DNA from: a virus
Reading direction: 5' to 3' (one strand)
Virus record (IMG/VR): IMGVR_UViG_3300032086_003056
Span: 1-24,347 of that record
Length of the DNA: 24,347 nt
The notes under the pieces are model-generated. The model saw nothing but the letters and a program-made list of their open reading frames with translations, ran no database searches and was not told where the DNA came from. Of the stretch, positions 1 to 6,364 are shown piece after piece. Within the stretch, counting starts at the first letter, position 1, and the number at the start of each line of letters is the position of its first letter. Made by a program: the position numbers and the translations under genes.

Positions 1-800
1 TCGTTTCCGAACAGCTCTATATTATCATACAGCCAACGATAAATTTCTTCCATTTCTTCTGCTCGCACTGATCCACACAGCAGTTTACGAGCTTCTTGGA
101 TCTTGCCTGCTTTGAACAACTCGACCATGTCAAGTTTCCAATCAGTTTCTCCACTGTCACCTTGCTGCGGCATTACTAGTGCACCGTCTACTACATTTTG
201 CTGTACCATGTTAATACACTTGCGCAAGTCGGGATATGTTGCTTTTACAAATGTATCAAGTGTGTCTAAGTCTGGCGTAATACCTTCTGTAATCAAAATC
301 TCTGCAATACGAGCAGTAAACTCTGTTTGATCGATCTTAGCAATGTGAAAGCCCTGACAACGTGAATGAATAGCAGGAATAATTTTGTTTGGATAGTTAC
401 ACGTTAGAATAAAACGTGCGGTACTGTGATACTCTTCCATTACACCACGAAGCGCTGCTTGTGCGTTTGGAGACAAATAGTCAGCTTCGTCTAACAACAC
501 AACTTTAAAATCCCCAAAAGGAATCATTTGCACAAAGTTTACAATTTTATCACGAACATCGTCTACAGAGTTAGTGCGACTTGCGTTAATCTCAAGTACG
601 TCAAGCGGATTAATGTCAAGCTCGTTAAACAACAGCTTTGCTAGAGTTGTTTTACCGATTCCTGCATTACCGCTGAACAGCAAATGCGGAATAGTCTGTT
701 CTTTAATCCAAGTGTTTACTTGATTACGCTGTGCATCATCTCTAAATACATAACCGTCTACAGTTTTCGGCCTATACTTCTCTACCCAAAGTTCTTTCAT
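1..800 (-). CDS. 44: Sliding-clamp loader AAA+ ATPase, T4 gp44-like (3' end cut by window)
   Basis: The frame is open from an ATG at 800 to the window edge (266 codons), so the C-terminus is missing. The protein begins MKELWVEKYRPKT, typical of RFC/gp44 clamp-loader subunits. A Walker A motif GNAGIGKTT is at about residues 44-52, Walker B VVLLDEAD at about 100-107, and the RFC-type SRC motif at 146-148 carries the arginine finger. In T4 the gp44/gp62 complex uses ATP to load the gp45 clamp onto primer-template DNA for the replicative polymerase. An AAGG ribosome site precedes the ATG. The T4 partner genes (45, 62) would be expected beyond the window edge but are not visible. Identification as a clamp-loader ATPase is firm; the gp44 name follows from the T4-like context. 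Confidence 0.93.
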   Translation of the reverse strand, partial: MKELWVEKYRPKTVDGYVFRDDAQRNQVNTWIKEQTIPHLLFSGNAGIGKTTLAKLLFNELDINPLDVLEINASRTNSVDDVRDKIVNFVQMIPFGDFKVVLLDEADYLSPNAQAALRGVMEEYHSTARFILTCNYPNKIIPAIHSRCQGFHIAKIDQTEFTARIAEILITEGITPDLDTLDTFVKATYPDLRKCINMVQQNVVDGALVMPQQGDSGETDWKLDMVELFKAGKIQEARKLLCGSVRAEEMEEIYRWLYDNIELFGN

Positions 801-807
801 TATTCAA

Positions 808-999
808 TTACCTTTTGATATTAACTTTATAAGTGTCGTAGTTATTTGTGTTTCCTGTGTAATCATCAATAAACGATTCAGGAATATTTGGATTGTAGTG
901 CTTTATTTCAGCTGCGCTGTAAGTGCTGGGATCTTTAACGCCATACTTGTCAAGTAAATCGAGGGCCCATTCAGTGTATTCTTTTCTGTTTTTGAACAT
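808..999 (-). CDS. Small hypothetical protein
   Basis: A 63-residue product starting MFKNRKEYTEW and ending 7 bases before the clamp-loader ATG. The frame stays open upstream to an ATG at 1053, but the sequence between 1053 and 999 is better explained as the 3' end of another frame (the 971-1135 ORF), so the ATG at 999 is preferred; 1020 is also possible. The composition (YTEWALDLLDKYG, a Pro/Tyr/Asn-rich middle, charged tail) is soluble and protein-like. I do not recognise a family. No clear Shine-Dalgarno precedes any of the candidate starts, so the start is uncertain. Confidence 0.55.
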   Translation of the reverse strand: MFKNRKEYTEWALDLLDKYGVKDPSTYSAAEIKHYNPNIPESFIDDYTGNTNNYDTYKVNIKR

Positions 1000-1135
1000 A
1001 TGATTCTTTATATTTTCCATCAAGTGTGTAATACGCAGAGTTATACCACGCATCTTGTATACTAGTTATAGCATGATATTTCTTAGAAAGCAATAGTTTA
1101 TACCATGCAAAGAAAAGTTTTATACGTTCTACCAA
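971..1135 (-). CDS. Possible small protein with TTG start
   Basis: A 54-residue frame beginning LVERIKLFFAWYKLL, rich in Tyr, Lys and Trp and ending KQKRIH. No ATG lies between the stop of the upstream gene (1129) and the body of this frame. The TTG at 1133-1135 is preceded by GGAAGAG and would overlap the upstream gene by 7 bases. The frame also overlaps the following gene by 29 bases or more. The amino-acid composition looks coding, and dense overlaps are normal here, but I recognise no family and the call is tentative. Confidence 0.4.
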   Translation of the reverse strand: MVERIKLFFAWYKLLLSKKYHAITSIQDAWYNSAYYTLDGKYKESYVQKQKRIH

Positions 1136-1338
1136 AAGCCCAACACTCTTCCATTCCCTGCAATAATAGCAAAACATGTCACAATATGTAACACAATCCA
1201 AAATGTTCTAAATGCTAAAGCTCTTATTACATCTTTTTGAGGAATTGGCAAGAATTCAGGTTTATCTTCATCATTTAAGCCTATTGGCATTCCTACAGTT
1301 CTTGCCCATAATTTTAAAAATCTACGTTGACCGCTCAT
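1129..1338 (-). CDS. Small membrane protein, unknown function
   Basis: A 69-residue protein with a basic, proline-containing N-terminal half (about residues 1-42) and one hydrophobic segment, RTFWIVLHIVTCFAIIAG at about residues 44-61, long enough for a single membrane span. The tail is only about eight residues (ending GRVLGFW). Its ATG overlaps the TGA of the ATP-grasp gene by four bases (ATGA), so the two are probably translationally coupled. I do not recognise a family. A small inner-membrane protein with the N-terminus in the cytoplasm is the simplest reading (basic residues flank the N-side). Confidence 0.75.
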   Translation of the reverse strand: MSGQRRFLKLWARTVGMPIGLNDEDKPEFLPIPQKDVIRALAFRTFWIVLHIVTCFAIIAGNGRVLGFW

Positions 1339-2156
1339 ATAATGCCATAATCTTTTTGCAGTTTTGGATTTATGATTTTCATTATGTCTTTTGCTTTGTA
1401 GTTACCACGTCGTGGCAATGGTTCTATTTCTGCTATATAAAACTTATCACTGTCTTCTTGTGTGATTACATCAATACGTATAAAGTCAAAATACTTTGCT
1501 ATTGGTTTGCAAACCGCAATTTGTTGATTCCATGATTTTGGTTTTACAAAGGCTTGGCTAATTGCATTGACCAGTTGGGCTCCAACAGGACTTCCATCAG
1601 GCCAGACCATTGCTTCTTTTATATTAGGAGTACCTTGTTCTATATTATACACAGTTTGAGTCATAAAATGATCTCCATAGATAAAAAAGTGTTTATAATC
1701 TACAATATCATTTAAAGCAGATTCGCTAAAATACAAAGGAGTGCCGCATTTTTGATATTCGTATAAACCAAAACTTTCCTTTTGATATAAAGTTAGCAGA
1801 TCATTTTTAAACTTAGAATATCCATTATAATCGGTTGCATCTGTAGTACGTCCTAAGCAAAACTTCCCGTCTTGAATCCTAGCATTTAATCCTGAATATA
1901 AATTACATTTGAGATAAAAATTAGGAATTTTGGTTTTTTCAAAAACTACAGCAGGATCTTTGTCTATAACTAAAGGAGGTAAGATATGTTCTGTGCTAAC
2001 AAAATCCTGCATCCATGTTTTGACTTTTAATTTATCATTTGTCAGCAAAAACAAATCAAGATTATTGTTTTTCATAGATTCAGCACATGCACGGATAAAT
2101 TTATTCCATGGGCTTGCTTTACGATCAAACTTATCTCTTAATTTGTAGTTGTTCAC
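1335..2156 (-). CDS. TupA-like ATP-grasp family protein (putative)
   Basis: A 273-residue protein with a GTG start that shares one base with the TAG stop of the upstream mazG-like gene (TAGTG). The C-terminal part has the look of TupA-type ATP-grasp enzymes of polysaccharide biosynthesis: a hydrophobic strand with YFDFIRIDV (about residues 223-231), then FYIAEIEPLPRRGNY. The acidic and Asn/Glu-like positions of this region bind Mg-ATP in the family. A basic segment near KCGTPLYF and the PDGSPVG loop lie in the middle. ATP-grasp enzymes join a carboxylate to an amine or similar nucleophile. The substrate cannot be read from the sequence; a role in modifying host-surface or virion sugars is only an inference. 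The family match is moderate because the N-terminal half is divergent. Confidence 0.6.
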   Translation of the reverse strand: MNNYKLRDKFDRKASPWNKFIRACAESMKNNNLDLFLLTNDKLKVKTWMQDFVSTEHILPPLVIDKDPAVVFEKTKIPNFYLKCNLYSGLNARIQDGKFCLGRTTDATDYNGYSKFKNDLLTLYQKESFGLYEYQKCGTPLYFSESALNDIVDYKHFFIYGDHFMTQTVYNIEQGTPNIKEAMVWPDGSPVGAQLVNAISQAFVKPKSWNQQIAVCKPIAKYFDFIRIDVITQEDSDKFYIAEIEPLPRRGNYKAKDIMKIINPKLQKDYGII

Positions 2157-2578
2157 TATAAGTCGCCGTCTTTACGATTCTCACTGTAAAATGCGTCAAA
2201 TTCTCCACCTGGATAACGTGCTTCTAGTTTCTTTACATTTTCTGCTATTACTTCGTTAGGATCTTCGCCGATTGCATTTACAGCGTTGATCCAATACCAC
2301 ATAATATCACCAAGCTCACGTTTCATATGGAAAATAGTTTCTTCGTCACATGGCTTACCTTGGAAGATCATTTTCTTTACAATCTCAGCAAACTCACCTG
2401 CTTCGCTTGCAAGTCCGATAGCACCAGTAAGAAGGCGTGCACTGTTTACTTCAGCACCGTTAACGCCTGTGTCCATATCAACCATACGATTGTACATTTG
2501 TACAACAGACTTAGATTCGTTGCTGGTTACAGCATCTACAAACTCTTTATACTTGTTTAAATCAACAATATTAGTCAT
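2156..2578 (-). CDS. mazG: MazG-type nucleoside triphosphate pyrophosphohydrolase
   Basis: A 140-residue all-alpha NTP pyrophosphatase. The metal-binding pattern ExxE...ExxD is complete: SEAGEFAE gives E59 and E62, and RELGD gives E88 and D91, in LASEAGEFAEIVKK and MKRELGDIMWYW contexts typical of MazG-like proteins. The family hydrolyses (d)NTPs to the monophosphate and pyrophosphate. Phage MazG was proposed to lower host ppGpp or to recycle nucleotides, and which applies is unresolved. The gene has its own sigma70-like promoter (2602-2630) and an AGGA site before the ATG, so it is likely expressed early. It is coupled to the ATP-grasp gene downstream by a one-base overlap. Confidence 0.88.
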   Translation of the reverse strand: MTNIVDLNKYKEFVDAVTSNESKSVVQMYNRMVDMDTGVNGAEVNSARLLTGAIGLASEAGEFAEIVKKMIFQGKPCDEETIFHMKRELGDIMWYWINAVNAIGEDPNEVIAENVKKLEARYPGGEFDAFYSENRKDGDL

Positions 2579-2601
2579 TATTCACATCCTGTTAAAAATT
2601 T

Positions 2602-2630
2602 ATACTACTATGTATTTCTAGTTATGTCAA
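2602..2630 (-). promoter_or_regulatory. Sigma70-type (early) promoter for the mazG-like gene
   Basis: On the minus strand a perfect TTGACA (2625-2630) is followed after exactly 17 bases by TAGTAT (2602-2607, four of six matches to TATAAT). The predicted start of transcription is near 2595, giving a leader of about 17 bases with an AGGA site before the ATG at 2578. A TATAAATT box (2597-2604), one base off the late consensus, overlaps it, so late transcription from the same place is possible. Confidence 0.6.
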
Positions 2631-3717
2631 CTAGTTTAATATGATGTTCAGTACATGCGGTGTATAGTTTTTTTTGTAAATGCTGAATTAATTTATTCAT
2701 CACTCTTTTGTAATGCCTATTTGTAATAAAGGGCATGATTTCTTTGATTTGAGCCAATGTTCTATTACTATACTCTGCTACTTTTTTCCTATAATTATAT
2801 TTTTGTTGTTTTTTGGTATCCTTTGTTTTCCAAAAGCTAAAAAATTTGTCTGGTATCTTTAAATCAAAAAATAGTTCATCGTACTCGTACAAGTGTAAAT
2901 TTCGTGTGTAAGTTGCTGCATCTTCTAAACTTGCTTGATAATAGTCATGGTTGAGATGTTTTGCATAATGTTGTATAAGGTGAAAGTATGTATTAAAAAA
3001 TTCCTGTAGAAATTTCTTTGCAGTTTTTTTATTAACATACTGTTTGTAAATTTGAGTATGTAGTATATATCTCCAGTGTATTGTGCTATTATATTGTATA
3101 GACGGTAATAATTCATTTAAACTAATATATGCAAGATTCCAAGTACCAGCTTCGAACCCCCCAAACTGATCAAGTTGTTTTACTTCGGGCCAATTATGAT
3201 AAAAAATTTCTTCTATTGCATGTGGACTGTTAAAATCCCTTGTGGCAAAAAGTTTTAATTCTTTTATTAAATTAGTCAACATAAATGTATACCTAGATTC
3301 ATTAACAACAATAAGATCATCAATATGTAAATTACAAGTCATGCTTAGAATTGTAGGAAAAAAATGATGTAAGTAAAATTTGTTTTTGTTCTGTACATTA
3401 TTGACATATTTGTTATTATACAAATTTACAACTGATTCTACATATTGTCTATCTGACCAATCTTTATCTAAAAAAGTATCTGTAGCTGTAGGATAAACAT
3501 CTAGCGGAGATTGCACACTGTCTGGGTAAAAATATTCGTTAGCGCTAGAAGCACTTACTTGACAATCAGATTGTAAACAGCTTAGTAAAAAATTCCCGCC
3601 AGCACCTGGAGGATAAACTAATCCAGTGTCGATGAAGCAGGGTCGCTGCACACTTGTTTGCCATAAGTCTTGGTTCATTTCCAAAACTTTTTGTTTGTGC
3701 GCAGTGACCTTATTCAT
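2608..3717 (-). CDS. Unknown protein with P-loop-like motif (possible sulfotransferase-like)
   Basis: A 369-residue protein rich in Tyr, His, Asn and Lys. Near the N-terminus a short hydrophobic strand leads into VYPPGAGGNFLLSCL (about residues 34-48), which resembles the nucleotide-phosphate loop at the start of sulfotransferases and related P-loop folds, but without the Lys of a classical Walker A. Further on, YEYDELFFDLKIPDKFF (about residues 278-294) resembles a helix seen in phage proteins of this sort. The C-terminus is basic and helical. The ATG overlaps the TGA of the 55-residue gene upstream (ATGA). A PAPS-dependent sulfotransferase is only a guess; the alternative is a lineage-specific protein of unknown fold. 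The gene itself is clear. Confidence 0.7.
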   Translation of the reverse strand: MNKVTAHKQKVLEMNQDLWQTSVQRPCFIDTGLVYPPGAGGNFLLSCLQSDCQVSASSANEYFYPDSVQSPLDVYPTATDTFLDKDWSDRQYVESVVNLYNNKYVNNVQNKNKFYLHHFFPTILSMTCNLHIDDLIVVNESRYTFMLTNLIKELKLFATRDFNSPHAIEEIFYHNWPEVKQLDQFGGFEAGTWNLAYISLNELLPSIQYNSTIHWRYILHTQIYKQYVNKKTAKKFLQEFFNTYFHLIQHYAKHLNHDYYQASLEDAATYTRNLHLYEYDELFFDLKIPDKFFSFWKTKDTKKQQKYNYRKKVAEYSNRTLAQIKEIMPFITNRHYKRVMNKLIQHLQKKLYTACTEHHIKLVDITRNT

Positions 3718-3881
3718 GAAAAGTCAATATCAATACCATTAACTGTGTATGTTGAACCGTTAAATCCTTGATCCATTTTTTCAATGTCGGACATTTTCTC
3801 ACCATTTTTACGCTCATATGGTGAAAATTCTCTTGCTTTTTTTACTACCTGTTTAGGTTTCTTTTTATTAAATATTCTCAT
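3714..3881 (-). CDS. Small basic hypothetical protein (55 residues)
   Basis: A 55-residue frame starting MRIFNKKKPKQVVKK and ending NGIDIDFS. Its ATG (3879-3881) overlaps the TGA of the groES-like gene by four bases, and its own TGA overlaps the ATG of the next gene by four bases. This double ATGA linkage makes it a real cistron despite its length. The first 20 residues are strongly basic and the rest is mixed. No domain is recognised. Without it there would be an unexplained gap of about 160 bases here. Confidence 0.82.
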   Translation of the reverse strand: MRIFNKKKPKQVVKKAREFSPYERKNGEKMSDIEKMDQGFNGSTYTVNGIDIDFS

Positions 3882-4270
3882 TTTTGTATAAAATCACTTG
3901 GGTCTACGGTCATGTGATCTCCGTCATTATACTCATTACCAAATATTACGTCATCAGGTTTTGTTTCACTGTACCCTAAGACTGCTGCATTATCAACCAT
4001 GCGAATAGTGCCAGTAAAATCATCTGTTTCGAAGTCCACACCCCTAGTCCAGCGGCCGTGTTCTATAAGGACCCAGTCACCGATGTCATACTCGTCAGTA
4101 TTACGAGGACCTTTGTCAAATACACGTCCCCAACGAGCGTGAACGCCGCGGGTTTTGCCATCATCACTAGATATAATCAAACCACCTTTGGTTTTTTGAT
4201 CGCCAAAATCCATGTCCGAAACAAGAACTTTATTACCAATGGCTCTCACTTTAGATTTAAACTTTTTCAT
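3878..4270 (-). CDS. 31: GroES-like co-chaperonin (T4 gp31-type)
   Basis: A 130-residue protein from the ATG at 4270 (MKKFKSKVRAIGNKVLV); an in-frame start at 4300 lies inside the upstream gene and is less likely because AGAGGA precedes 4270. The GroES signature is present: VRAIGNKVLV, the mobile-loop-like KTKGGLIIS (about residues 26-34), then GRVFDKGP and YDIGDWVLIEHG (the GD of the second beta segment). A C-terminal extension of about 35 residues follows. In T4, gp31 replaces host GroES so that GroEL can fold the major capsid protein gp23. The gene is one base from the stop of the upstream gene and overlaps the gene downstream. Confidence 0.85.
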   Translation of the reverse strand: MKKFKSKVRAIGNKVLVSDMDFGDQKTKGGLIISSDDGKTRGVHARWGRVFDKGPRNTDEYDIGDWVLIEHGRWTRGVDFETDDFTGTIRMVDNAAVLGYSETKPDDVIFGNEYNDGDHMTVDPSDFIQK

Positions 4271-4271
4271 A

Positions 4272-4511
4272 TTAGTCCTCTTGCGGCCCTGGATCTGCAA
4301 TTACTGCATCATTGTTTTTGTAATACTCAGCTAACACTTCTTCTCTAGTACGAACAATTTTTCCGCCTGGACCTATTTCGTCACCTCTAGCATTAACGTT
4401 CATGTTTCCTACTGCTGGAGTTAACTCATTTTTCTTACGCAGCATATCCATGTCTACTAACTTGCCACGCATAGTTCGATGTTGTTTTCTACCTGGATTC
4501 TTTTGTACCAT
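4272..4511 (-). CDS. Conserved small phage protein, unknown function
   Basis: A 79-residue soluble protein, basic at the N-terminus (MVQKNPGRKQHRTMRGK) and acidic at the C-terminus (ending ADPGPQED). The middle is Asn/Gly-rich (VGNMNVNARGDEIGPGGK) and is followed by a predicted helix with TREEVLAEYYKNN. A strong AGGAG site overlaps the queD-like stop codon (TAAGGAG), and the stop lies one base from the groES-like start, so the three are one operon. The sequence resembles small proteins I associate with T4-like marine phages, but I know of no assigned function. A virion or chaperone partner role cannot be told from the sequence. Confidence 0.75.
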   Translation of the reverse strand: MVQKNPGRKQHRTMRGKLVDMDMLRKKNELTPAVGNMNVNARGDEIGPGGKIVRTREEVLAEYYKNNDAVIADPGPQED

Positions 4512-4521
4512 TTAACTCTCC

Positions 4522-4995
4522 TTAGTCAAACTCGTTGTCTTCTCTATGACCAACACGCATACTCATGTTAGCATCTGTTTCGCGAACTTCTACTTTAGAA
4601 CACCAAACACGTTCTCCGGGTTCCCAACTTGGTAAGAATATAGTGTTGATGTATTCATACAAGAAATCAGCAATACCTTCACACCCGGTTTTTTCAACTT
4701 CTGTAATCTTTGCAAGGCCAAGTTCACCTAGTTTAAGTAGATGTTCACGTTGCGGATCATCCTCTGCAACTAGCAGTGTGTGATCAAACCAGTCTTCAAG
4801 TTTATCTTTTAGCGGTCGTAAACCGCCAAAATCCACAACCCAATTACGAGCATCTAGATCATCTGTTTCAAATTCAAAATGAAAAGAAAATGCATAGCCA
4901 TGTACTAGATTACAATGACTATCTGCTCGCCATTGGCGGTATGCACAAGGTGCAATTTGTCTATATGTTTTTGTACTAATGTATTTTTTACTCAT
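4522..4995 (-). CDS. queD: QueD/6-pyruvoyl-tetrahydropterin synthase-like protein
   Basis: A 157-residue T-fold protein. Features of QueD/PTPS: SHCNLVHGYAF (Cys28 at the catalytic Cys position and His32 at a zinc position), NWVVDFGGL (like the VxDFxxL of the family), a FDHTLL motif and the C-terminal VRETD with the pterin-binding Glu. QueD makes 6-carboxy-tetrahydropterin from dihydroneopterin triphosphate, the first committed step to preQ0 and queuosine. By alignment with E. coli QueD, the zinc ligands H16 and H33 fall on Tyr19 and Tyr34, so either zinc is bound differently (His27 may help) or the reaction has changed. No folE, queE or queC gene is seen here, so a complete phage preQ0 pathway is not shown. 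The fold call is firm; the substrate is not. Confidence 0.8.
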   Translation of the reverse strand: MSKKYISTKTYRQIAPCAYRQWRADSHCNLVHGYAFSFHFEFETDDLDARNWVVDFGGLRPLKDKLEDWFDHTLLVAEDDPQREHLLKLGELGLAKITEVEKTGCEGIADFLYEYINTIFLPSWEPGERVWCSKVEVRETDANMSMRVGHREDNEFD

Positions 4996-5014
4996 ATCTA
5001 ATCCCGTGTATTAC

Positions 5015-5548
5015 TTATCTTAAAAATTCTTTGTAGTCTAAATTATATTTAAAGCTATCTACTTTGTGTATACCTATTAAATATAGCACGTAACTAGCTA
5101 CAGAGCTACCTCGCCCTACGCCCCATACAATGTTATTTTCTCGCATGAAGTCTACTAGATAAATCAAATATCTTAACAGATCATACATACCATGTTTTTC
5201 ATATTCTCTCAATTCGTCTTTTATTCGTCTTATTCTTTTTTCATTATGATGTCTAAGATACTGTGCATCATAAAGCCATTGAACTACATCTAGTTGTTTA
5301 TATGTATCAGGCATTAACCATTCTGATTGACACACTGCATCAAACTGTGTTTTGTCTACATCTAAAGGAATATATTTTTGTAACTTATCAAGACCTTGTG
5401 TTTCCATAGCAGTGTTAAACTTATCTACTTCGTCACTTGGTTCGCATAAAACAACATGGCATTTGTTAGCATTGCCACTGTAAATCATATCGATAAGATT
5501 TTGATTGGTGAAACGAGGTACACCTAGATGATCTGTTTTCATAAGCAT
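5015..5548 (-). CDS. Stand-alone DnaE-like (DNA polymerase III alpha) fragment
   Basis: A 177-residue protein whose C-terminal third matches the start of the palm domain of bacterial PolIII alpha: a helical YEKHGMYDLLRYLIYLVDF stretch, then IVWGVGRGSSVASYV and a final YNLDYKEFLR, parallel to the GPGRGSxAGSxV and FERFLN blocks of DnaE. It stops right after the FERFL equivalent, so the catalytic Asp motifs that follow in DnaE are absent and it cannot be a complete polymerase. Two starts are possible, 5548 and 5542 (MLMKTD). A sigma70-like promoter ends only six bases before 5548. It could be a diverged accessory protein using the GRGSS nucleotide-binding loop, or a decoy of the host polymerase; neither is shown. 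Confidence 0.75.
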   Translation of the reverse strand: MLMKTDHLGVPRFTNQNLIDMIYSGNANKCHVVLCEPSDEVDKFNTAMETQGLDKLQKYIPLDVDKTQFDAVCQSEWLMPDTYKQLDVVQWLYDAQYLRHHNEKRIRRIKDELREYEKHGMYDLLRYLIYLVDFMRENNIVWGVGRGSSVASYVLYLIGIHKVDSFKYNLDYKEFLR

Positions 5549-5553
5549 GTATT

Positions 5554-5582
5554 ATTTTAATCTATATTGATTAAATTGTCAA
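5554..5582 (-). promoter_or_regulatory. Sigma70-type promoter before the DnaE-like gene
   Basis: On the minus strand TTGACA (5577-5582) is separated by 17 bases from TAAAAT (5554-5559, five of six matches to TATAAT). The expected start of transcription (about 5546-5548) coincides with the ATG at 5548, so a transcript from here would be leaderless or start translation at 5542. The match could be chance in AT-rich DNA, but the perfect -35 and spacing equal those at 2602-2630 and 23180-23208. Confidence 0.45.
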
Positions 5583-5775
5583 GATCATTATTGCCTTGAT
5601 CTGGTTTATTTTTAAATTTACGTTCTTCTAATTCAATTTTAAATAAGTCAATTGCACTAGCAATTTGCTCTTGTAATTGTTGATTAGCACCTGCAATAAA
5701 GTATTTTCTAGACAAGTCGTCTATTTTTTCGAGAATTTCTTTTTCAGATAAATCACTGAGATTACCTAGTATCAT
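5557..5775 (-). CDS. Small helical hypothetical protein
   Basis: A 72-residue protein that looks almost wholly alpha-helical: LSEKEILEKIDDLSRKYF, then QQLQEQIASAIDLFKIELEERK, then an acidic tail (NNDLDNLINID). Its ATG overlaps the TGA of the upstream structural gene by four bases, so it is made from the same late transcript. Similar small helical proteins occur near neck or baseplate genes in T4-like marine phages as I remember them, but no function is known to me. A tail-assembly partner is a guess from position. Confidence 0.75.
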   Translation of the reverse strand: MILGNLSDLSEKEILEKIDDLSRKYFIAGANQQLQEQIASAIDLFKIELEERKFKNKPDQGNNDLDNLINID

Positions 5776-6335
5776 GGTGTATCATATAAGCCCAAATACT
5801 TGCCAAACACAGTTACACCGCCGTTTGTTGTCCATAATTCAACAAATACAGGATCATTTGTGCTACTTACAGTAAACGAACTAGGCCAACTTGTATCTAC
5901 TTTCAGTGTTCCGCCGTTAGCAACTATCCAAGATAAGGTCCTTGATGATCCGTCGCTAGTGAGTTGCAATAACATTTTTGCATACTTAGAACTAGCAGGC
6001 CAATTACTCAAAGTAAGTGTAATATTTGCAGAAGCTTGTATAGTTTGATATGGCGCATTAGCCCAATCAACTTCTAAATCACCTGCTACAGAACCGTATG
6101 AATATACAGATTGTGTCCAGTTTTCTAATCTAGTGTTAGCAATTTTTACACCGTTAAAATCATTATCTGCGTTTAGTTTTGCAGTGTTAGTTTGCAGTGA
6201 TTCTATTTCGCTTTTTGCAGCTACAAGACTGTTTTTGATCAAATTAAAGTTATCTCTAAAACCTTGACTATTATTGTCTTGACCTGCTACTGGATAGTTA
6301 GCATCTATATTGTCAGCTGTAATACTACTTGCCAT
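5772..6335 (-). CDS. Fibre/baseplate-like structural protein with short N-terminal module
   Basis: A 187-residue protein. Residues 1-45 (MASSITADNIDANYPVAG... QGFRDNFNLIKNSL) are a diverged form of the N-terminal module shared by the 225- and 2268-residue fibre proteins in this window. The rest is beta-rich with Thr/Ser and Trp repeats (ITLTLSNWP, LSWIVANGG, VFGKYLGLYD) as in phage fibre tips or small beta-barrel domains. A perfect TATAAATA late box lies 22 bases before the ATG and GAGGAA serves as ribosome site. It likely belongs to the virion and is made late. The exact place in the tail is unknown. Confidence 0.7.
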   Translation of the reverse strand: MASSITADNIDANYPVAGQDNNSQGFRDNFNLIKNSLVAAKSEIESLQTNTAKLNADNDFNGVKIANTRLENWTQSVYSYGSVAGDLEVDWANAPYQTIQASANITLTLSNWPASSKYAKMLLQLTSDGSSRTLSWIVANGGTLKVDTSWPSSFTVSSTNDPVFVELWTTNGGVTVFGKYLGLYDTP

Positions 6336-6356
6336 TTCTAATTCCTCAATATATAC

Positions 6357-6364
6357 TATTTATA
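6357..6364 (-). promoter_or_regulatory. T4-type late promoter (TATAAATA)
   Basis: The minus strand reads TATAAATA exactly, the T4 late consensus recognised by gp55 sigma with gp33 and the gp45 clamp. It sits just after the stop codon of the amidinotransferase gene and 22 bases before the ATG of the 187-residue structural gene, leaving a leader of about 16 bases with a GAGGAA ribosome site. Confidence 0.75.

Noticed and set aside
103-330. Plus-strand frame of 75 codons
   Set aside because: Lies opposite the clamp-loader gene with its Walker and SRC motifs; no ribosome site.
2925-3116. Minus-strand frame of 63 codons within the 369-residue gene
   Set aside because: Shifted frame fully inside a longer coherent gene, Tyr/Ile-rich from AT bias only.
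4271-4300. Ten-residue extension of the GroES-like protein
   Set aside because: It lies in the coding end of the upstream gene, and AGAGGA is placed for the ATG at 4270, where the GroES homology begins.
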